Shown one piece after another: positions 53,922 to 62,963 of a stretch of 64,000 nucleotides of DNA. The notes beneath the pieces are model-generated. The model was given only the letters and a program-made list of their open reading frames with translations, did no database searches and was not told where the DNA came from. The position numbers and the translations under genes are program-made. Position 1 is the first letter of the stretch. Each line of letters opens with the position of its first letter. The stretch comes from Bdellovibrionia bacterium (lineage in GTDB: Bacteria > Bdellovibrionota > Bdellovibrionia > Bdellovibrionales > JAGQZY01), in assembly GCA_030427805.1 (NCBI GenBank), contig JAUICP010000007.1, forward strand, positions 1-64,000, in the 5' to 3' direction.

Positions 53922-55547
53922 ATGAAATTCAATTCTGGGGAACGATTTATCAGAATTCTTTTAATCACGATAGTGAGCTTGATTGCGGTTCTTATGGAGG
54001 CCCAGGCTAATCCCTATCTTCACGATGGAGTTTACCGGCCCAATGAACCGGGCAACTCTATGGAAGATCTTTTAAGTCCCGTTTACCTATACCAAGAACA
54101 GTCGATGATGACTGTAAATTGGATGTACATTGGTTTTGCTCCGCGAATCAATGACCCCAATCGCATAAAAGTGATTATTTCGAAACAAGGTTTTTCAATG
54201 CGAGTCCGTTTTGAGATGACTCAAGATGAAGTGATTCGCTACCCCGATTATCTTTTAGCCCGAGTCCGCGAGCTCGATGCAAAGTTGGCCCAACATGGTG
54301 TGGGGTACAACCCAGGAACTCAGACCTATTACCAAATGCAATTTGAACCGAGTGAACTTTATGCCCGATTTGCACAAAGGGGATACATGGAAATCCCTCA
54401 GTTATGGCGCCTCAATGAGTTTCGCCAGACCATCGAACGCAAGGTTCGGCCGCTTGCGGGGAACCGTGATTTCACGCGCGCCTATGATTTAATTAAAGAG
54501 TTTTACCCAGGGAATGTGACCGAAGCACAAAGAGATACGGAGCGCCTTGTGGTTGGACATTTCGTTTACCCATTAACAATTACTAAACACGGCCTTCAGC
54601 GGCCCATGGAGTCTGTCTTTCCTCAAGCGGGTATATATAGGACTTATGCTCTCGATGAAAGACGCTCTATTCACAATGAATACAAAGACGGACAAAAAAC
54701 AGGACGAGTTCTCGATGACTTATTTAATGGACTTCCCGCTTTTTGGATTGATCCCAATGGCAAAGGAACGGGAGTCCACGGTCCGATTCGATATTCAGAG
54801 CCCCATGATATGGGTGGTAATATGCCTCAATTTTGGGCCGAGAATAATTACCTACAACAACATCAAGGAATGGATCCGACTTTAGGTCTCGAAAATGTCC
54901 GCTTTCGCTTTGAAGTGATTCGAACAGCCAATAGTGAAGCCTGTTTTCGCTCTGAACCCATGGAGCTCAGACACCTTCTTCCTTCTAATCCAGAAGCAGT
55001 GAAGCAGGTTGTTTTTGAAGTCATCGATGATTTTGATACCATTGGGAATTGGATTGTCGATGTTAATTACTTTACAGACTATCACTACAGACGTGCTGAG
55101 CCAATGGCTTGGTATCGAAAGCACTTTTTAACTCTGGCAGAAAAAACCTTTAGTGAGGAAGTACAAACTGAAATTTTAGACGATCGGCTTTCGCAAACCT
55201 ATACGTTTCCTTATTTAGATCCAGCCTCACTTGAGTTCCACATAAAGAAGTACACCCTAAGCCCATTTGCATTACGGGCCTACAATAATGCTCGTGCGGA
55301 CATTGATATTTACGAAGATGAAAGGGCCGAGTTAGTGAATCGCTACAATCGTTTGCAAGCTGAAGAGCCGAATCGTATTTACAGAGAGACCTGGAATGCT
55401 TGGCGCAATGAAATTAACGAAATCGCGACAACATACCATGCAATGGAATTACCCCCTGAGCCGGTTCGTCCGACTCAACAAGGTTGGTATTCGAATCCCG
55501 CTGCCAATGTTATGGGTCACCTCAATCAAATTCCCACTGCGTGGTAG
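53922..55547 (+). CDS. Secreted L,D-transpeptidase-like (YkuD-type) protein with altered motif
   Basis: About 541 residues from ATG 53922, where GGAGAG and a signal peptide (RILLITIVSLIAVLMEAQAN) fit. In the centre, GTGVHGPIRYS (His 286) and later SEACFRSEPMELRHLL (Cys 341, Arg 343) sit where YkuD L,D-transpeptidases have HG and SHGCxR: the nucleophilic Cys and the Arg are kept, but the His and Gly of SHGC are Glu and Ala. It probably acts on peptidoglycan, or has lost the crosslinking reaction. The 200 N-terminal residues and the C-terminal DUF-like tail are unfamiliar. Converges on the subtilase with 3 nt between stops. Confidence 0.65.
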   Translation: MKFNSGERFIRILLITIVSLIAVLMEAQANPYLHDGVYRPNEPGNSMEDLLSPVYLYQEQSMMTVNWMYIGFAPRINDPNRIKVIISKQGFSMRVRFEMTQDEVIRYPDYLLARVRELDAKLAQHGVGYNPGTQTYYQMQFEPSELYARFAQRGYMEIPQLWRLNEFRQTIERKVRPLAGNRDFTRAYDLIKEFYPGNVTEAQRDTERLVVGHFVYPLTITKHGLQRPMESVFPQAGIYRTYALDERRSIHNEYKDGQKTGRVLDDLFNGLPAFWIDPNGKGTGVHGPIRYSEPHDMGGNMPQFWAENNYLQQHQGMDPTLGLENVRFRFEVIRTANSEACFRSEPMELRHLLPSNPEAVKQVVFEVIDDFDTIGNWIVDVNYFTDYHYRRAEPMAWYRKHFLTLAEKTFSEEVQTEILDDRLSQTYTFPYLDPASLEFHIKKYTLSPFALRAYNNARADIDIYEDERAELVNRYNRLQAEEPNRIYRETWNAWRNEINEIATTYHAMELPPEPVRPTQQGWYSNPAANVMGHLNQIPTAW

Positions 55548-55550
55548 TAA

Positions 55551-56885
55551 CTACTGAGCTGAATAGATAAGGTCTTTTTCAGTGGTCACAATCACAGGGC
55601 GTGTGAGAGTTTCAACATAATCTTCAACGCCCTCTTTACGGCTTGCTTTAGAATATGTGACTTCTCTTTCGGGCATGGCTGCGAAAAGTGCCGCTTTAAC
55701 TTGCTCGGGTGAATAGTTGGGATGGGTTGCCCAAATGTAACCAACGAGACCAGCGATAAAAGGTGAAGACATCGAAGTTCCACTCACGGTCTTAGTACCA
55801 CCACCCGTCCAAGTACTCGTTATATCGACTCCGGGGCCAAAGACATCTACGAGTGTCGTATCGAAATTAGAAAACTTGGCAAGCTCGGCCTCTTCATTCA
55901 CCGCACCTACGGTGATGATATTGGGGAGATCAAAGGCAGCTGGAAAGCTATACTTTTTATCCCGCGTGAAGTGAGTCCCTTCGTTACCGGCGGCAACTAC
56001 AAAGAGCATGTCCGGTGACTTTTCAATCTCTTCTTTGATTTTCATCAGGTCGTCCCATCGATCTTGGGCCGTCTCTATTACTTCACCCGTCTCGTCGTCC
56101 ACATTTACAGACTCGTTCCAAGTACTGGCAAGACTCATGTTGACAACTTTGTAGCCGCGAAGGCGGGCATAACGAACTGAGGCAACGAGCATGTCCAAAG
56201 AAATTTCGTTTTGCCCAAAGGTTTTTAAGGGCACAATAGAACATTTTTGCGAACAGGCATCGACGATAATTCCAGAAACATGGGTCCCGTGTCCGGGGCT
56301 TCCCATTTGCAGAACAGCTTTGATGAATTCAATAACATTGTTAAAGAACGTGGAGCCGACTCGCTCCCAATAGCTAGAACCTTGGTTGTCGTCATTCTCA
56401 TCGGGAACGGATTGAAAGCGAGGTTTATAGGATTTGAGGCTGTCAAAAGCATAGTTGTCACTGCTGTTAAAATCCCAACCGAATCGGTCGTTTAAAACAA
56501 CAAGATCTTTGTAAACGAGAAGTTCATCGGTATTCTCGTTGATATGCATGTGGTCTTTCAATGACGGATGCGTGTAATCGACCCCTGAGTCGATGACGAC
56601 GACTGGAAAGAGTTCTTTAGTTCCACCGATGAAAGGTGGATTATCGATTATGTCCTCGACGGCCTCGCCGGCGGCATCCTTAGGTTCCCTTTGCAAATTG
56701 AATTGAAGAAGCTCTCCGCTCGATAAAAGTTGGGCGTCTTGCTGAACCTGTTTGAGAAGCTCTTTATTGGAAGCAAAGTCAGTATTGAGCTTTTCGCTGA
56801 TAACTTCGAGAATATTCAAAGTTAAATAGGCGACAAAGAAAATAGAAAACAAAACAAAGAGATTTCGAAGAATCTTGCGAACCAT
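55551..56885 (-). CDS. Membrane-anchored subtilisin-like protease (S8)
   Basis: A 444-residue protease. An N-terminal hydrophobic helix (NLFVLFSIFFVAYLTLNIL), not followed by an obvious cleavage site, anchors or exports it. The catalytic triad is intact: VIDSGVDYTHP (Asp about 100), GSPGHGTHVSG (His about 199) and GTSMSSPFIAG (Ser about 371), with the oxyanion Asn in VVAAGNEGTH. It has an N-terminal propeptide-like segment of around 60 residues. Substrate unknown, periplasmic or surface. GAAGGTGG precedes ATG. Confidence 0.95.
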   Translation of the reverse strand: MVRKILRNLFVLFSIFFVAYLTLNILEVISEKLNTDFASNKELLKQVQQDAQLLSSGELLQFNLQREPKDAAGEAVEDIIDNPPFIGGTKELFPVVVIDSGVDYTHPSLKDHMHINENTDELLVYKDLVVLNDRFGWDFNSSDNYAFDSLKSYKPRFQSVPDENDDNQGSSYWERVGSTFFNNVIEFIKAVLQMGSPGHGTHVSGIIVDACSQKCSIVPLKTFGQNEISLDMLVASVRYARLRGYKVVNMSLASTWNESVNVDDETGEVIETAQDRWDDLMKIKEEIEKSPDMLFVVAAGNEGTHFTRDKKYSFPAAFDLPNIITVGAVNEEAELAKFSNFDTTLVDVFGPGVDITSTWTGGGTKTVSGTSMSSPFIAGLVGYIWATHPNYSPEQVKAALFAAMPEREVTYSKASRKEGVEDYVETLTRPVIVTTEKDLIYSAQ

Positions 56886-57039
56886 AACACCACCTTCACT
56901 AGTGACTTCCCAGTCACAGCCTTTACTACCAAATTGAGTGCTACAGTGGAGTGAAATGTTAAGGATTTGAAAGTTTTATTGGTTTTGACAATTTTTATCG
57001 CGAGGACGGGGAGCTTATTCTTGTAAAATACTAAAATTA

Positions 57040-57651
57040 TTACCTCATCGACTTCCTATGAAGCTTGTAGGCCATAAGGGTCCTAGAAATAACCGTAATA
57101 ATTAGAATTCCAAGCCACAGCCGTGAGCTGTAGAATACCGAGGATGGGAACAGTAAAAAGACGCTATAGGCGATGCCCGTTTCACCGGCTTCGGCCAATC
57201 CTGCTCCGAGCCTTAGTTTTCGGCTCTGGTCAGAGAAAGCTCCTAATTTTTGTTCCATATTTCCGAAGGCGAGGGCACTTGTTATACAGAGAACGTAGAG
57301 TAAGAGTATCCATTTCCAGATCATTGACTGTTCTGGAAAGACTTCCATAAAGGCAATGACCATTAAAGAGTATGCAAACATATCCAAAGTAATATCGAGA
57401 TAGGCGCCAAATTCGGAGCTTCGATTTAAATGTCTGGCAAGAATACCATCCATCGCATCCAAGAGGCGACCGGCCCACCACACGAGAAGGCCCAGGAAAA
57501 ACATCTTTTGATAGACGAAAACGGCAGCAATCGCCGCGATCAAAAAGGCCGCCACGGTGATCATGTTGGGTGTTATCCCCAAAGCAGAAAACGCCCTTAC
57601 TAGTGGTTTCACATATTTTGGGATGTGGCTTCTAAAGTAATTGTCGATCAT
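57040..57651 (-). CDS. CDP-alcohol phosphatidyltransferase
   Basis: A 203-residue membrane enzyme of phospholipid synthesis. The signature DG-x2-AR-x8-G-x3-D-x3-D is complete (DGILARHLNRSSEFG then AYLDITLD), so it moves a phosphatidyl group from CDP-diacylglycerol to an alcohol such as glycerol-3-phosphate, inositol or serine. Six hydrophobic helices. Which alcohol cannot be told. Its start codon follows immediately after a terminator T-run and has no visible ribosome site, an odd leader noted separately. Confidence 0.9.
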   Translation of the reverse strand: MIDNYFRSHIPKYVKPLVRAFSALGITPNMITVAAFLIAAIAAVFVYQKMFFLGLLVWWAGRLLDAMDGILARHLNRSSEFGAYLDITLDMFAYSLMVIAFMEVFPEQSMIWKWILLLYVLCITSALAFGNMEQKLGAFSDQSRKLRLGAGLAEAGETGIAYSVFLLFPSSVFYSSRLWLGILIITVISRTLMAYKLHRKSMR

Positions 57652-57685
57652 AAAAAATGCTCTTAAGAGGTCTTAAGAGCATTTT
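57652..57685 (-). terminator. Intrinsic terminator abutting the CDP-alcohol transferase start
   Basis: On the minus strand AAAATGCTCTTAAGA and its exact complement TCTTAAGAGCATTTT pair over 15 bp with a 2-nt loop (57685-57654), with six T residues running straight into the ATG at 57651. It lies 30 nt after the stop of the gene ending at 57715, so it ends that unit, but it also forms the whole leader of the next gene. Confidence 0.85.
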
Positions 57686-57714
57686 AATAGATTATTTAAA
57701 TAAAACAACTAGCC

Positions 57715-58098
57715 TTACTTAGGTTCCATATTAAGCTTCATCAAGCTTGGAATCATAAGGAGGTAAGAATCTCCACGCCCATCCGGAAGAGCGCTGATTT
57801 CTTTTTCAAGAGCGATGGTTCTAGGGTGCCCCTTAGGACAAGCGATCTCAGTTTGCGTGATGTTGTAGATACCAATCATAAGGCTCAATTCAGGTTGAAT
57901 CATGGCCATATCACCTTCGATTCCAAAGGTATTGCAGGTGTCTTCTGTAGCAAACTCAACAGAAACAACGAGCTTATTCGTCGCAAGATCATTTTTTTGA
58001 ATTGTATAAAGCGAAAAATCTGCGATGGGCTCGAGTTCAGCTGCGCCAGCAAAAACTGAGCTTAAAATTATCGTTAAATATAAAAATAGTGCTTTCAT
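57715..58098 (-). CDS. Small secreted protein following a protease
   Basis: A 127-residue exported protein (signal peptide cut after FAGAAE), with AGGGG before ATG. Two cysteines (TCNTFG, IACPKG) could bridge. No family recognised. It starts 15 nt past the stop of the trypsin-like protease gene on the same strand, so the two are probably one transcript, and the pair could be an enzyme with its helper or inhibitor. That last point is inference only. Confidence 0.7.
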   Translation of the reverse strand: MKALFLYLTIILSSVFAGAAELEPIADFSLYTIQKNDLATNKLVVSVEFATEDTCNTFGIEGDMAMIQPELSLMIGIYNITQTEIACPKGHPRTIALEKEISALPDGRGDSYLLMIPSLMKLNMEPK

Positions 58099-58113
58099 AG
58101 TTATGTTCCCCTC

Positions 58114-59226
58114 TTATTGTAGTTGATGCCAAAGTTCAGCGTCGGCTGCAAGACACTCTCTTACCGCGTTTTGGAAGTCTCTATTAAATGCAAGAGATGT
58201 CGACCCATTGTTTCCACCATTGGCGCGACATCCGCCGTGTGTGTGGATTCCAATGATTTCTTGAGTAGAAGCGGCTAGAACTGAAGAGCCAGAGTTTCCA
58301 GGCATAGTATCCACTTGGTGAAACATTCTGGAAGTTCCTTCTTCAACTGAAATCAAAGGACCAATATTGGTCTGTTGAGCTGCATTGCGAGTTGGGTCCG
58401 GACGATCTGTTCCGTAGCCAGTAATTTGTAAATCCATGCCCTCAGTTGGCGGGTTGTAATTCACGCTAAGAAAGCCTTGAACTTCACCTGGGTATTTACC
58501 AGTAATTGGATTTTTCTTGAGTCTAAATACGGCCCAATCTCTTCCGATCCCACCATCGTTTGAAGCAATGTGCTCAGACAATGGATACTGATGCTCTGGT
58601 GCCGGAAAGTTGGGTTGCCCGTTATCGTTACTAGCGGGAACGTTAAACTGAGCGACGTTGAGTACGCTCGTGCAATGACCAGCGGAAACGGCACAGCTCG
58701 GCCCAATCATAGTGGCTGAACATCCACTGCGTCCGTTTTGGGCGCTGACCATTCTCGCAAAAGGTTTAAGATCTGAAGGAATACGATTGTCTTCGCTTCC
58801 GCAGATGCTTTCAGTCTCTACATTATACGGAACTTCTAAACCTTGAATAAAAGCACCTGAAGTCGCACTGCCAGCGGCAACGACTAATTCAACACGAACG
58901 AGTTCGCCGTTAAGATAGGGGCTTTTGTAATTGAATTCATAGAGGCGCTGGTTATCGAGATAGAGGACCTGGCCCGTTCCATAGGTTAACTTTAAATAGT
59001 TACCGTAGCCTAATTCTGATGGATAAAAATGAATTCTTATCCCGCCGGCCCCTGGATAACTCACGTCGTGACTAGCGACGACGGCGGCCTGATTTTGTGT
59101 ATTGTAAGCAGAGTCCAAAGAAACCTGATAGTTGACCATCTGGTTGTACATTTCTGCCTGGGCGTAAACGCCACTCAAACTAATAACTAGGATGCTGACT
59201 AGTAATCGAAGTGATCGATTGAGCAT
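58114..59226 (-). CDS. Secreted trypsin-like serine protease
   Basis: A 370-residue S1 protease of V8/glutamyl-endopeptidase style. The signal peptide ends at VYAQAE (GGAGGGG before ATG). About 130 residues of beta-rich pro- or binding domain precede the catalytic part. The triad is intact: AVSAGHCT (His), RDWAVFRL (Asp) and MPGNSGSSVLA (Ser), with disulfide-forming cysteines around. The oxyanion hole GNSGSS resembles the V8 subgroup, which often cuts after acidic residues, but specificity is unproven. The small secreted gene downstream is in the same unit. Contrast with the disabled trypsin-fold protein at 5397-6527. Confidence 0.93.
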   Translation of the reverse strand: MLNRSLRLLVSILVISLSGVYAQAEMYNQMVNYQVSLDSAYNTQNQAAVVASHDVSYPGAGGIRIHFYPSELGYGNYLKLTYGTGQVLYLDNQRLYEFNYKSPYLNGELVRVELVVAAGSATSGAFIQGLEVPYNVETESICGSEDNRIPSDLKPFARMVSAQNGRSGCSATMIGPSCAVSAGHCTSVLNVAQFNVPASNDNGQPNFPAPEHQYPLSEHIASNDGGIGRDWAVFRLKKNPITGKYPGEVQGFLSVNYNPPTEGMDLQITGYGTDRPDPTRNAAQQTNIGPLISVEEGTSRMFHQVDTMPGNSGSSVLAASTQEIIGIHTHGGCRANGGNNGSTSLAFNRDFQNAVRECLAADAELWHQLQ

Positions 59227-59529
59227 AAATTCCCCTCCTGGTTTTAAATGTCCCTCGATCGGGACTATTCAACTCTATTAATGAAGTGTCAAAACAAATA
59301 CTAATGACTTAGAGCCTAAAATTTTTAAAAAATTCTAATAACGTGAAGCAAAAACAGGCTTTCAACTCGCTGCAGCCAGCTCCATAAAATTCTGTCTATT
59401 CGCTACTATAGGCAGTAGAACTGGGAACAAGTCGTCTAGTTTATCTGGACTGAAGTCCTAGGACTCGCCCTTTTGAACCGGGTTCAAAAGGTCTTAATGA
59501 TGCGGATCATCTAAATAGGAAATTTCAAA
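59227..59529. other. Divergent intergenic region with a 23-bp palindrome
   Basis: These 303 nt separate the protease operon (minus) from the COG0523 GTPase (plus). They hold an AT-rich block near 59318-59340, a 12-bp palindrome AGTCCTAGGACT at 59454-59465 and the 23-bp palindrome listed at 59469-59491. No gene is visible. Confidence 0.5.
59469..59491 (+). promoter_or_regulatory. 23-bp perfect palindrome upstream of the COG0523 GTPase
   Basis: CCTTTTGAACC and GGTTCAAAAGG, 11-bp arms round one central G, lie 38 nt ahead of the GTG at 59530. TTGAAC inside the left arm and TAATGA at 59495-59500 could serve as -35 and -10 with a 16-nt spacer, so a regulator bound to the palindrome would block or remodel the promoter. 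It does not look like the Zur box usually found near such GTPases. Confidence 0.55.
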
Positions 59530-60498
59530 GTGCCTAATAGTTCATCAGACAAAATGTCACAGTTATTAAAAGAGCCACTTATCGTTTTGGTTGGCTTTCT
59601 CGGTTCGGGTAAGACGACGCTCTTGCGAAAAATCATTCCCGATTTACTTCAAGAAGGATACGAGCCTCAATTAATATTAAATGACTATCAAAACGCGAGT
59701 CTCGATGCCACGTGGTTCAGGGAGCAATTTAAAAATCTCATGGTAAATCCCATGAGCGGAAGTTGTGTTTGTTGTTCGGGTTTAAGGGATTTGCAATTCG
59801 CATTAGAAAACCGACCCGAGGGACGTAAAAAACCCATCACACTCATTGAAGCCAATGGGACGACCGATAGCTATGATTTATTGTCCTTCCTCGGTCTCAA
59901 TTTAGAAAAGAACAAGTTACAGGCGCCTTTGCAGATCACTCCGGTCAATGGCAAGGACTGGAAACAAAGGGGCGAGTACAACCTTCTAGAGGAGAATCAG
60001 GTAAGAACCGCCGGTATTCTTCACGTTACTTGGACCGACTCGATTACTCCCGAACGACTCGAAGAAGTTAAAGCAGACTTAAAGAAACTCAATGGCAGAG
60101 CTGAAGTATGGTCTGCTGGCGACTTTAAGTCTCTTGGTCGGTTTTTATCGAGTGCGGGAACGAATGCGCCATTAAAGGGCCAACAAGATCCAATGGATGA
60201 AGACTTACACAAAAAACTCAGCCACTGGTCTTCATGTGAACTTGATCTTCCAGAAAGTGTTTCTAAAAAAAGCCTAAGGGCCTTTTTGCAGTCCATTGAA
60301 ATTGAAAACTTGCGCCTCAAAGGTTGTGTTCGTTTGAGTGATGAATTTGATCTGATGTATTATTTCGAAAAGACCCTAAGTGGTGAAGTTTTAATCAGGC
60401 CCTTTCCCGGGCAAGCGGCTTTTAGTGGCAAGATGATCCTCATCGCTCCAAGGATTGATGCCGAGAGCATTCAAGAAAAAATAAGTGAGTATTTTTAA
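59530..60498 (+). CDS. COG0523/CobW-family metal-chaperone GTPase
   Basis: A 322-residue GTPase starting at GTG 59530 with AGGA upstream; the next ATG (59554) has no ribosome site. The P-loop is GFLGSGKTTL and the metal-binding CxCC motif is SCVCCSG, followed by the switch region LIEANGTTDS. By family it delivers zinc or another metal, or insertion of cobalt for cobalamin, to client proteins. The C-terminal domain (about 200-320) is shorter than in typical CobW. A strong palindrome controls the promoter and a long gap follows before the MFS gene, so it is probably a single-gene unit. Confidence 0.9.
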   Translation: MPNSSSDKMSQLLKEPLIVLVGFLGSGKTTLLRKIIPDLLQEGYEPQLILNDYQNASLDATWFREQFKNLMVNPMSGSCVCCSGLRDLQFALENRPEGRKKPITLIEANGTTDSYDLLSFLGLNLEKNKLQAPLQITPVNGKDWKQRGEYNLLEENQVRTAGILHVTWTDSITPERLEEVKADLKKLNGRAEVWSAGDFKSLGRFLSSAGTNAPLKGQQDPMDEDLHKKLSHWSSCELDLPESVSKKSLRAFLQSIEIENLRLKGCVRLSDEFDLMYYFEKTLSGEVLIRPFPGQAAFSGKMILIAPRIDAESIQEKISEYF

Positions 60499-60564
60499 GG
60501 GTTCTATTTCGACACCTCATTAGAAAAATTTCACTGAGATATTGGGTGTTTAGGCCCTAAACTG

Positions 60565-60586
60565 GCCCTTAAGGGGCACGTTTTTT
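60565..60586 (+). terminator. Weak possible terminator before the MFS gene
   Basis: GCCC-TTAAG-GGGC (60565-60577) is followed closely by ACG and six T residues (60581-60586). The stem is only 4 bp, so termination would be inefficient. It lies 67 nt past the GTPase stop. Confidence 0.3.
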
Positions 60587-60601
60587 GTAGTTTAGAGTGC
60601 G

Positions 60602-61843
60602 ATGGTTTCAAAGCGCCCCCTCTTACTTAGAAATTCAAATTTTTTCCGCCTTTGGCTCTCCCAGGTTTTGAGTCAGGTTGGAAGTCGAATGTTTATTCTT
60701 GCTCTGCTGTGGTGGCTGATTGTCAACTACTCCGACAACCAGGGAATCGCGCTGGCGCTTTTTCTCATTCTATCGACACTTCCGAGTATTCTTTTTGTGA
60801 ACCCCATCGGAAGAATAGTCGATTCCTTGCCCCTCAAGACCATCTTAAAAAGAGCTGACCTTTCGGGAGTGATCATTTCTCTCGTTTTATTTTTGAGTCT
60901 GGGCAATGAAACATTGTTTGCAGTGAGTCTCGGTGTGAGCACTCTTTTATTTGCTGGCTGTCAGGCCTTTATAGAACCGAGTTTGCAAAAGTCCGTGAAT
61001 GAAGTTGTAGAAGAAAAAGAAATTACCAGCGCTGTGGCCTTTTTATCTACGACCCAAACTCTCGCTTATTTTGCAGGAGCTGTCGCCGGAGCGGTTCTTA
61101 TTGAGCTCTTGGGCCTGGAAGGGATTATATTATTAAATGCCGCCACCTATTTAGCATCGTACTTTATCGATTCATCGATTCATTTCAAAGAAGTGGCAAA
61201 AGATCCGGCATTGGATAACCCTACAGAAAAAGAAGCTTCGTCTTTTACGGTTCTAAAAGAACTCCCCCTTATCAGAAAAATATTGTTTGGATTTACCGCA
61301 GTTAACTTTCTTTCGGTTCCAACTCTACTTTTAATTCCTCTTTATACGAAAAACAGCCTCGGTGGAGACGCTGGCTTACTCGCTCTCAATGAATCGAGTA
61401 TATGGCTAGGTATTCTCAGTGGATCACTCTTGGGTCGCTATTTGCCCGAGCGGTACTCGGCTCTTCATTTGACGAGTCTGCTGACCTTCCTATTCGGGCT
61501 CTCACTGAGTTTACCGGGATTGTACATAGCAACGCCCTTGTACTTCGTAAGTCTCTTTTTTATTGGTCTCACTGTCGGTACCATGAATGTTCGAATCGTC
61601 AGTTATTTTCAGATGGAAGTTGCCGATGAGTTGAAAGGTCGGTTCTTTGCTGTTCTTAAAGCCTTAATCTCTTTTATGACTCCTTTTGGTTATTTAATGT
61701 TCGGTTTGCTATCGAGTCGAGTCTCCGCTCCCGATTTGAGTTTGGTGCAAGGAATTGGGGTTGTGTTTGTATCAGTTTATTTCTTTTATCTCTCCTTTTT
61801 GCACATTAAAGGAAAAGTGAAATATGCCAGAAGCCTCTCTTGA
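60602..61843 (+). CDS. MFS transporter (MFS_3 / EntS-like)
   Basis: A 413-residue inner-membrane transporter with 12 predicted helices. The opening NSNFFRLWLSQVLSQVGSRM and the loop NPIGRIVDSL, with the AFIEPSLQKSVNEVV block, match the MFS_3 group, which includes the enterobactin exporter EntS and macrolide efflux proteins. It has a weak ribosome site. The next gene, luxE-like, starts 20 nt inside its end, so the two are coupled; export of a product or acylated compound from the same pathway is a fair guess, not proven. Confidence 0.92.
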   Translation: MVSKRPLLLRNSNFFRLWLSQVLSQVGSRMFILALLWWLIVNYSDNQGIALALFLILSTLPSILFVNPIGRIVDSLPLKTILKRADLSGVIISLVLFLSLGNETLFAVSLGVSTLLFAGCQAFIEPSLQKSVNEVVEEKEITSAVAFLSTTQTLAYFAGAVAGAVLIELLGLEGIILLNAATYLASYFIDSSIHFKEVAKDPALDNPTEKEASSFTVLKELPLIRKILFGFTAVNFLSVPTLLLIPLYTKNSLGGDAGLLALNESSIWLGILSGSLLGRYLPERYSALHLTSLLTFLFGLSLSLPGLYIATPLYFVSLFFIGLTVGTMNVRIVSYFQMEVADELKGRFFAVLKALISFMTPFGYLMFGLLSSRVSAPDLSLVQGIGVVFVSVYFFYLSFLHIKGKVKYARSLS

Positions 61844-62963
61844 TGTTTTAAATAGGCTCTCTGATATTTCGGAGCCCTTGACTTGGAATGAAGAAAAGTC
61901 GGAGTTGATGCTCGAAGCGTGCCGAGTGTCTGCCCAGTATCACTATGAAAACAATAAGAGCATTCGCTTTTTATACGATCGCATGGGTTTTAAACCTTCT
62001 GATCTGCAGAAAGAAAGCGACTTCAGCAAGCTGCCTGCCCTTTCAGTCTATGCGATGAAGCATCACCTTCTTTTATCAATGGAAGAGTCGAAAGCGGTTT
62101 TGAAAATGACTTCCAGTGGAACTTCGGGACAAAAGACTTGGGCATGGATGGACCAAGAGTCTTTAGACCGCGGACAGAAGATGTTGCGCAGTCTCTGGCA
62201 GCAAGAAGGCTTGATCAGCGCAGCTGAAACAAACTATATGCTCTTTGTGTACAATCAATCCCAGGCTAAGGATTTGGGCGTCGCCTTTTCGGCAAAAAAT
62301 CGAACTCAATTTGCCCCTCCTCACCGGATTGAGTACGCCATTAATCAAAATCCCTCGGGATATTGGGAATTTCAAAAATCAAAAGTTTTAGAGAACCTAC
62401 TGCAATTCATCGAAGAGAAAAAGCCAGTTCGTGTGCTTGGTATTACCGGGTTTATTTATGAATTTATTCAAGAGTTAAAAGACAAAAAGACCAAGCTAGA
62501 GCTTCCCAAGGGAAGTTTTCTATTTACCACTGGTGGTTGGAAGGCTGCAGAAGCAAAGAAGGTGGATCGTTCTGTTTTTCAGAAGGAAGCCTCTGAATAT
62601 TTTGGCATCCAGTTACAGAATATAAGGGATGGCTACGGTATGGCCGAGCACGGAGCCCCCTACTGGCAGTGCAAGGATCATCACTTTCACGTACCCGCTT
62701 ACGCTCGTATTCTGAGTTTGGATCCAGTGACTCTGACGGAAAGAGAGCCTGGTGAACCCGGTCTCCTGAAGTTAATAACGCCTTTTAATCGAATGATGCC
62801 CAATCTCGCTATTTTATCGACCGATCTGGGTCGACTCATTACTGAGCCATGCTCCTGTGGTTGGAACTCTCCACGATTTGAAATTTTAGGCCGAGCGGGC
62901 CTTTCGAAAAATAAAGGATGTGCCATCCAAGCCGATGAAATCGTTAAGCGGGTGAAGTCATGA
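61824..62963 (+). CDS. luxE: LuxE-type acyl-protein synthetase
   Basis: A 379-residue member of the LuxE family, which activates fatty acids as acyl-AMP and transfers the acyl group to itself. The adenylation loop is KMTSSGTSGQKT, with FTTGGWK and DGYGMAEHG as further conserved sites, plus CSCGW near the C terminus. Length matches Vibrio/Photorhabdus LuxE (about 370-380). It overlaps the MFS gene by 20 nt and the luxC-like start by 4 nt (ATGA), so a LuxE-LuxC pair makes an aldehyde from a carboxylic acid. AAAGG precedes ATG. Confidence 0.9.
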   Translation: MPEASLDVLNRLSDISEPLTWNEEKSELMLEACRVSAQYHYENNKSIRFLYDRMGFKPSDLQKESDFSKLPALSVYAMKHHLLLSMEESKAVLKMTSSGTSGQKTWAWMDQESLDRGQKMLRSLWQQEGLISAAETNYMLFVYNQSQAKDLGVAFSAKNRTQFAPPHRIEYAINQNPSGYWEFQKSKVLENLLQFIEEKKPVRVLGITGFIYEFIQELKDKKTKLELPKGSFLFTTGGWKAAEAKKVDRSVFQKEASEYFGIQLQNIRDGYGMAEHGAPYWQCKDHHFHVPAYARILSLDPVTLTEREPGEPGLLKLITPFNRMMPNLAILSTDLGRLITEPCSCGWNSPRFEILGRAGLSKNKGCAIQADEIVKRVKS

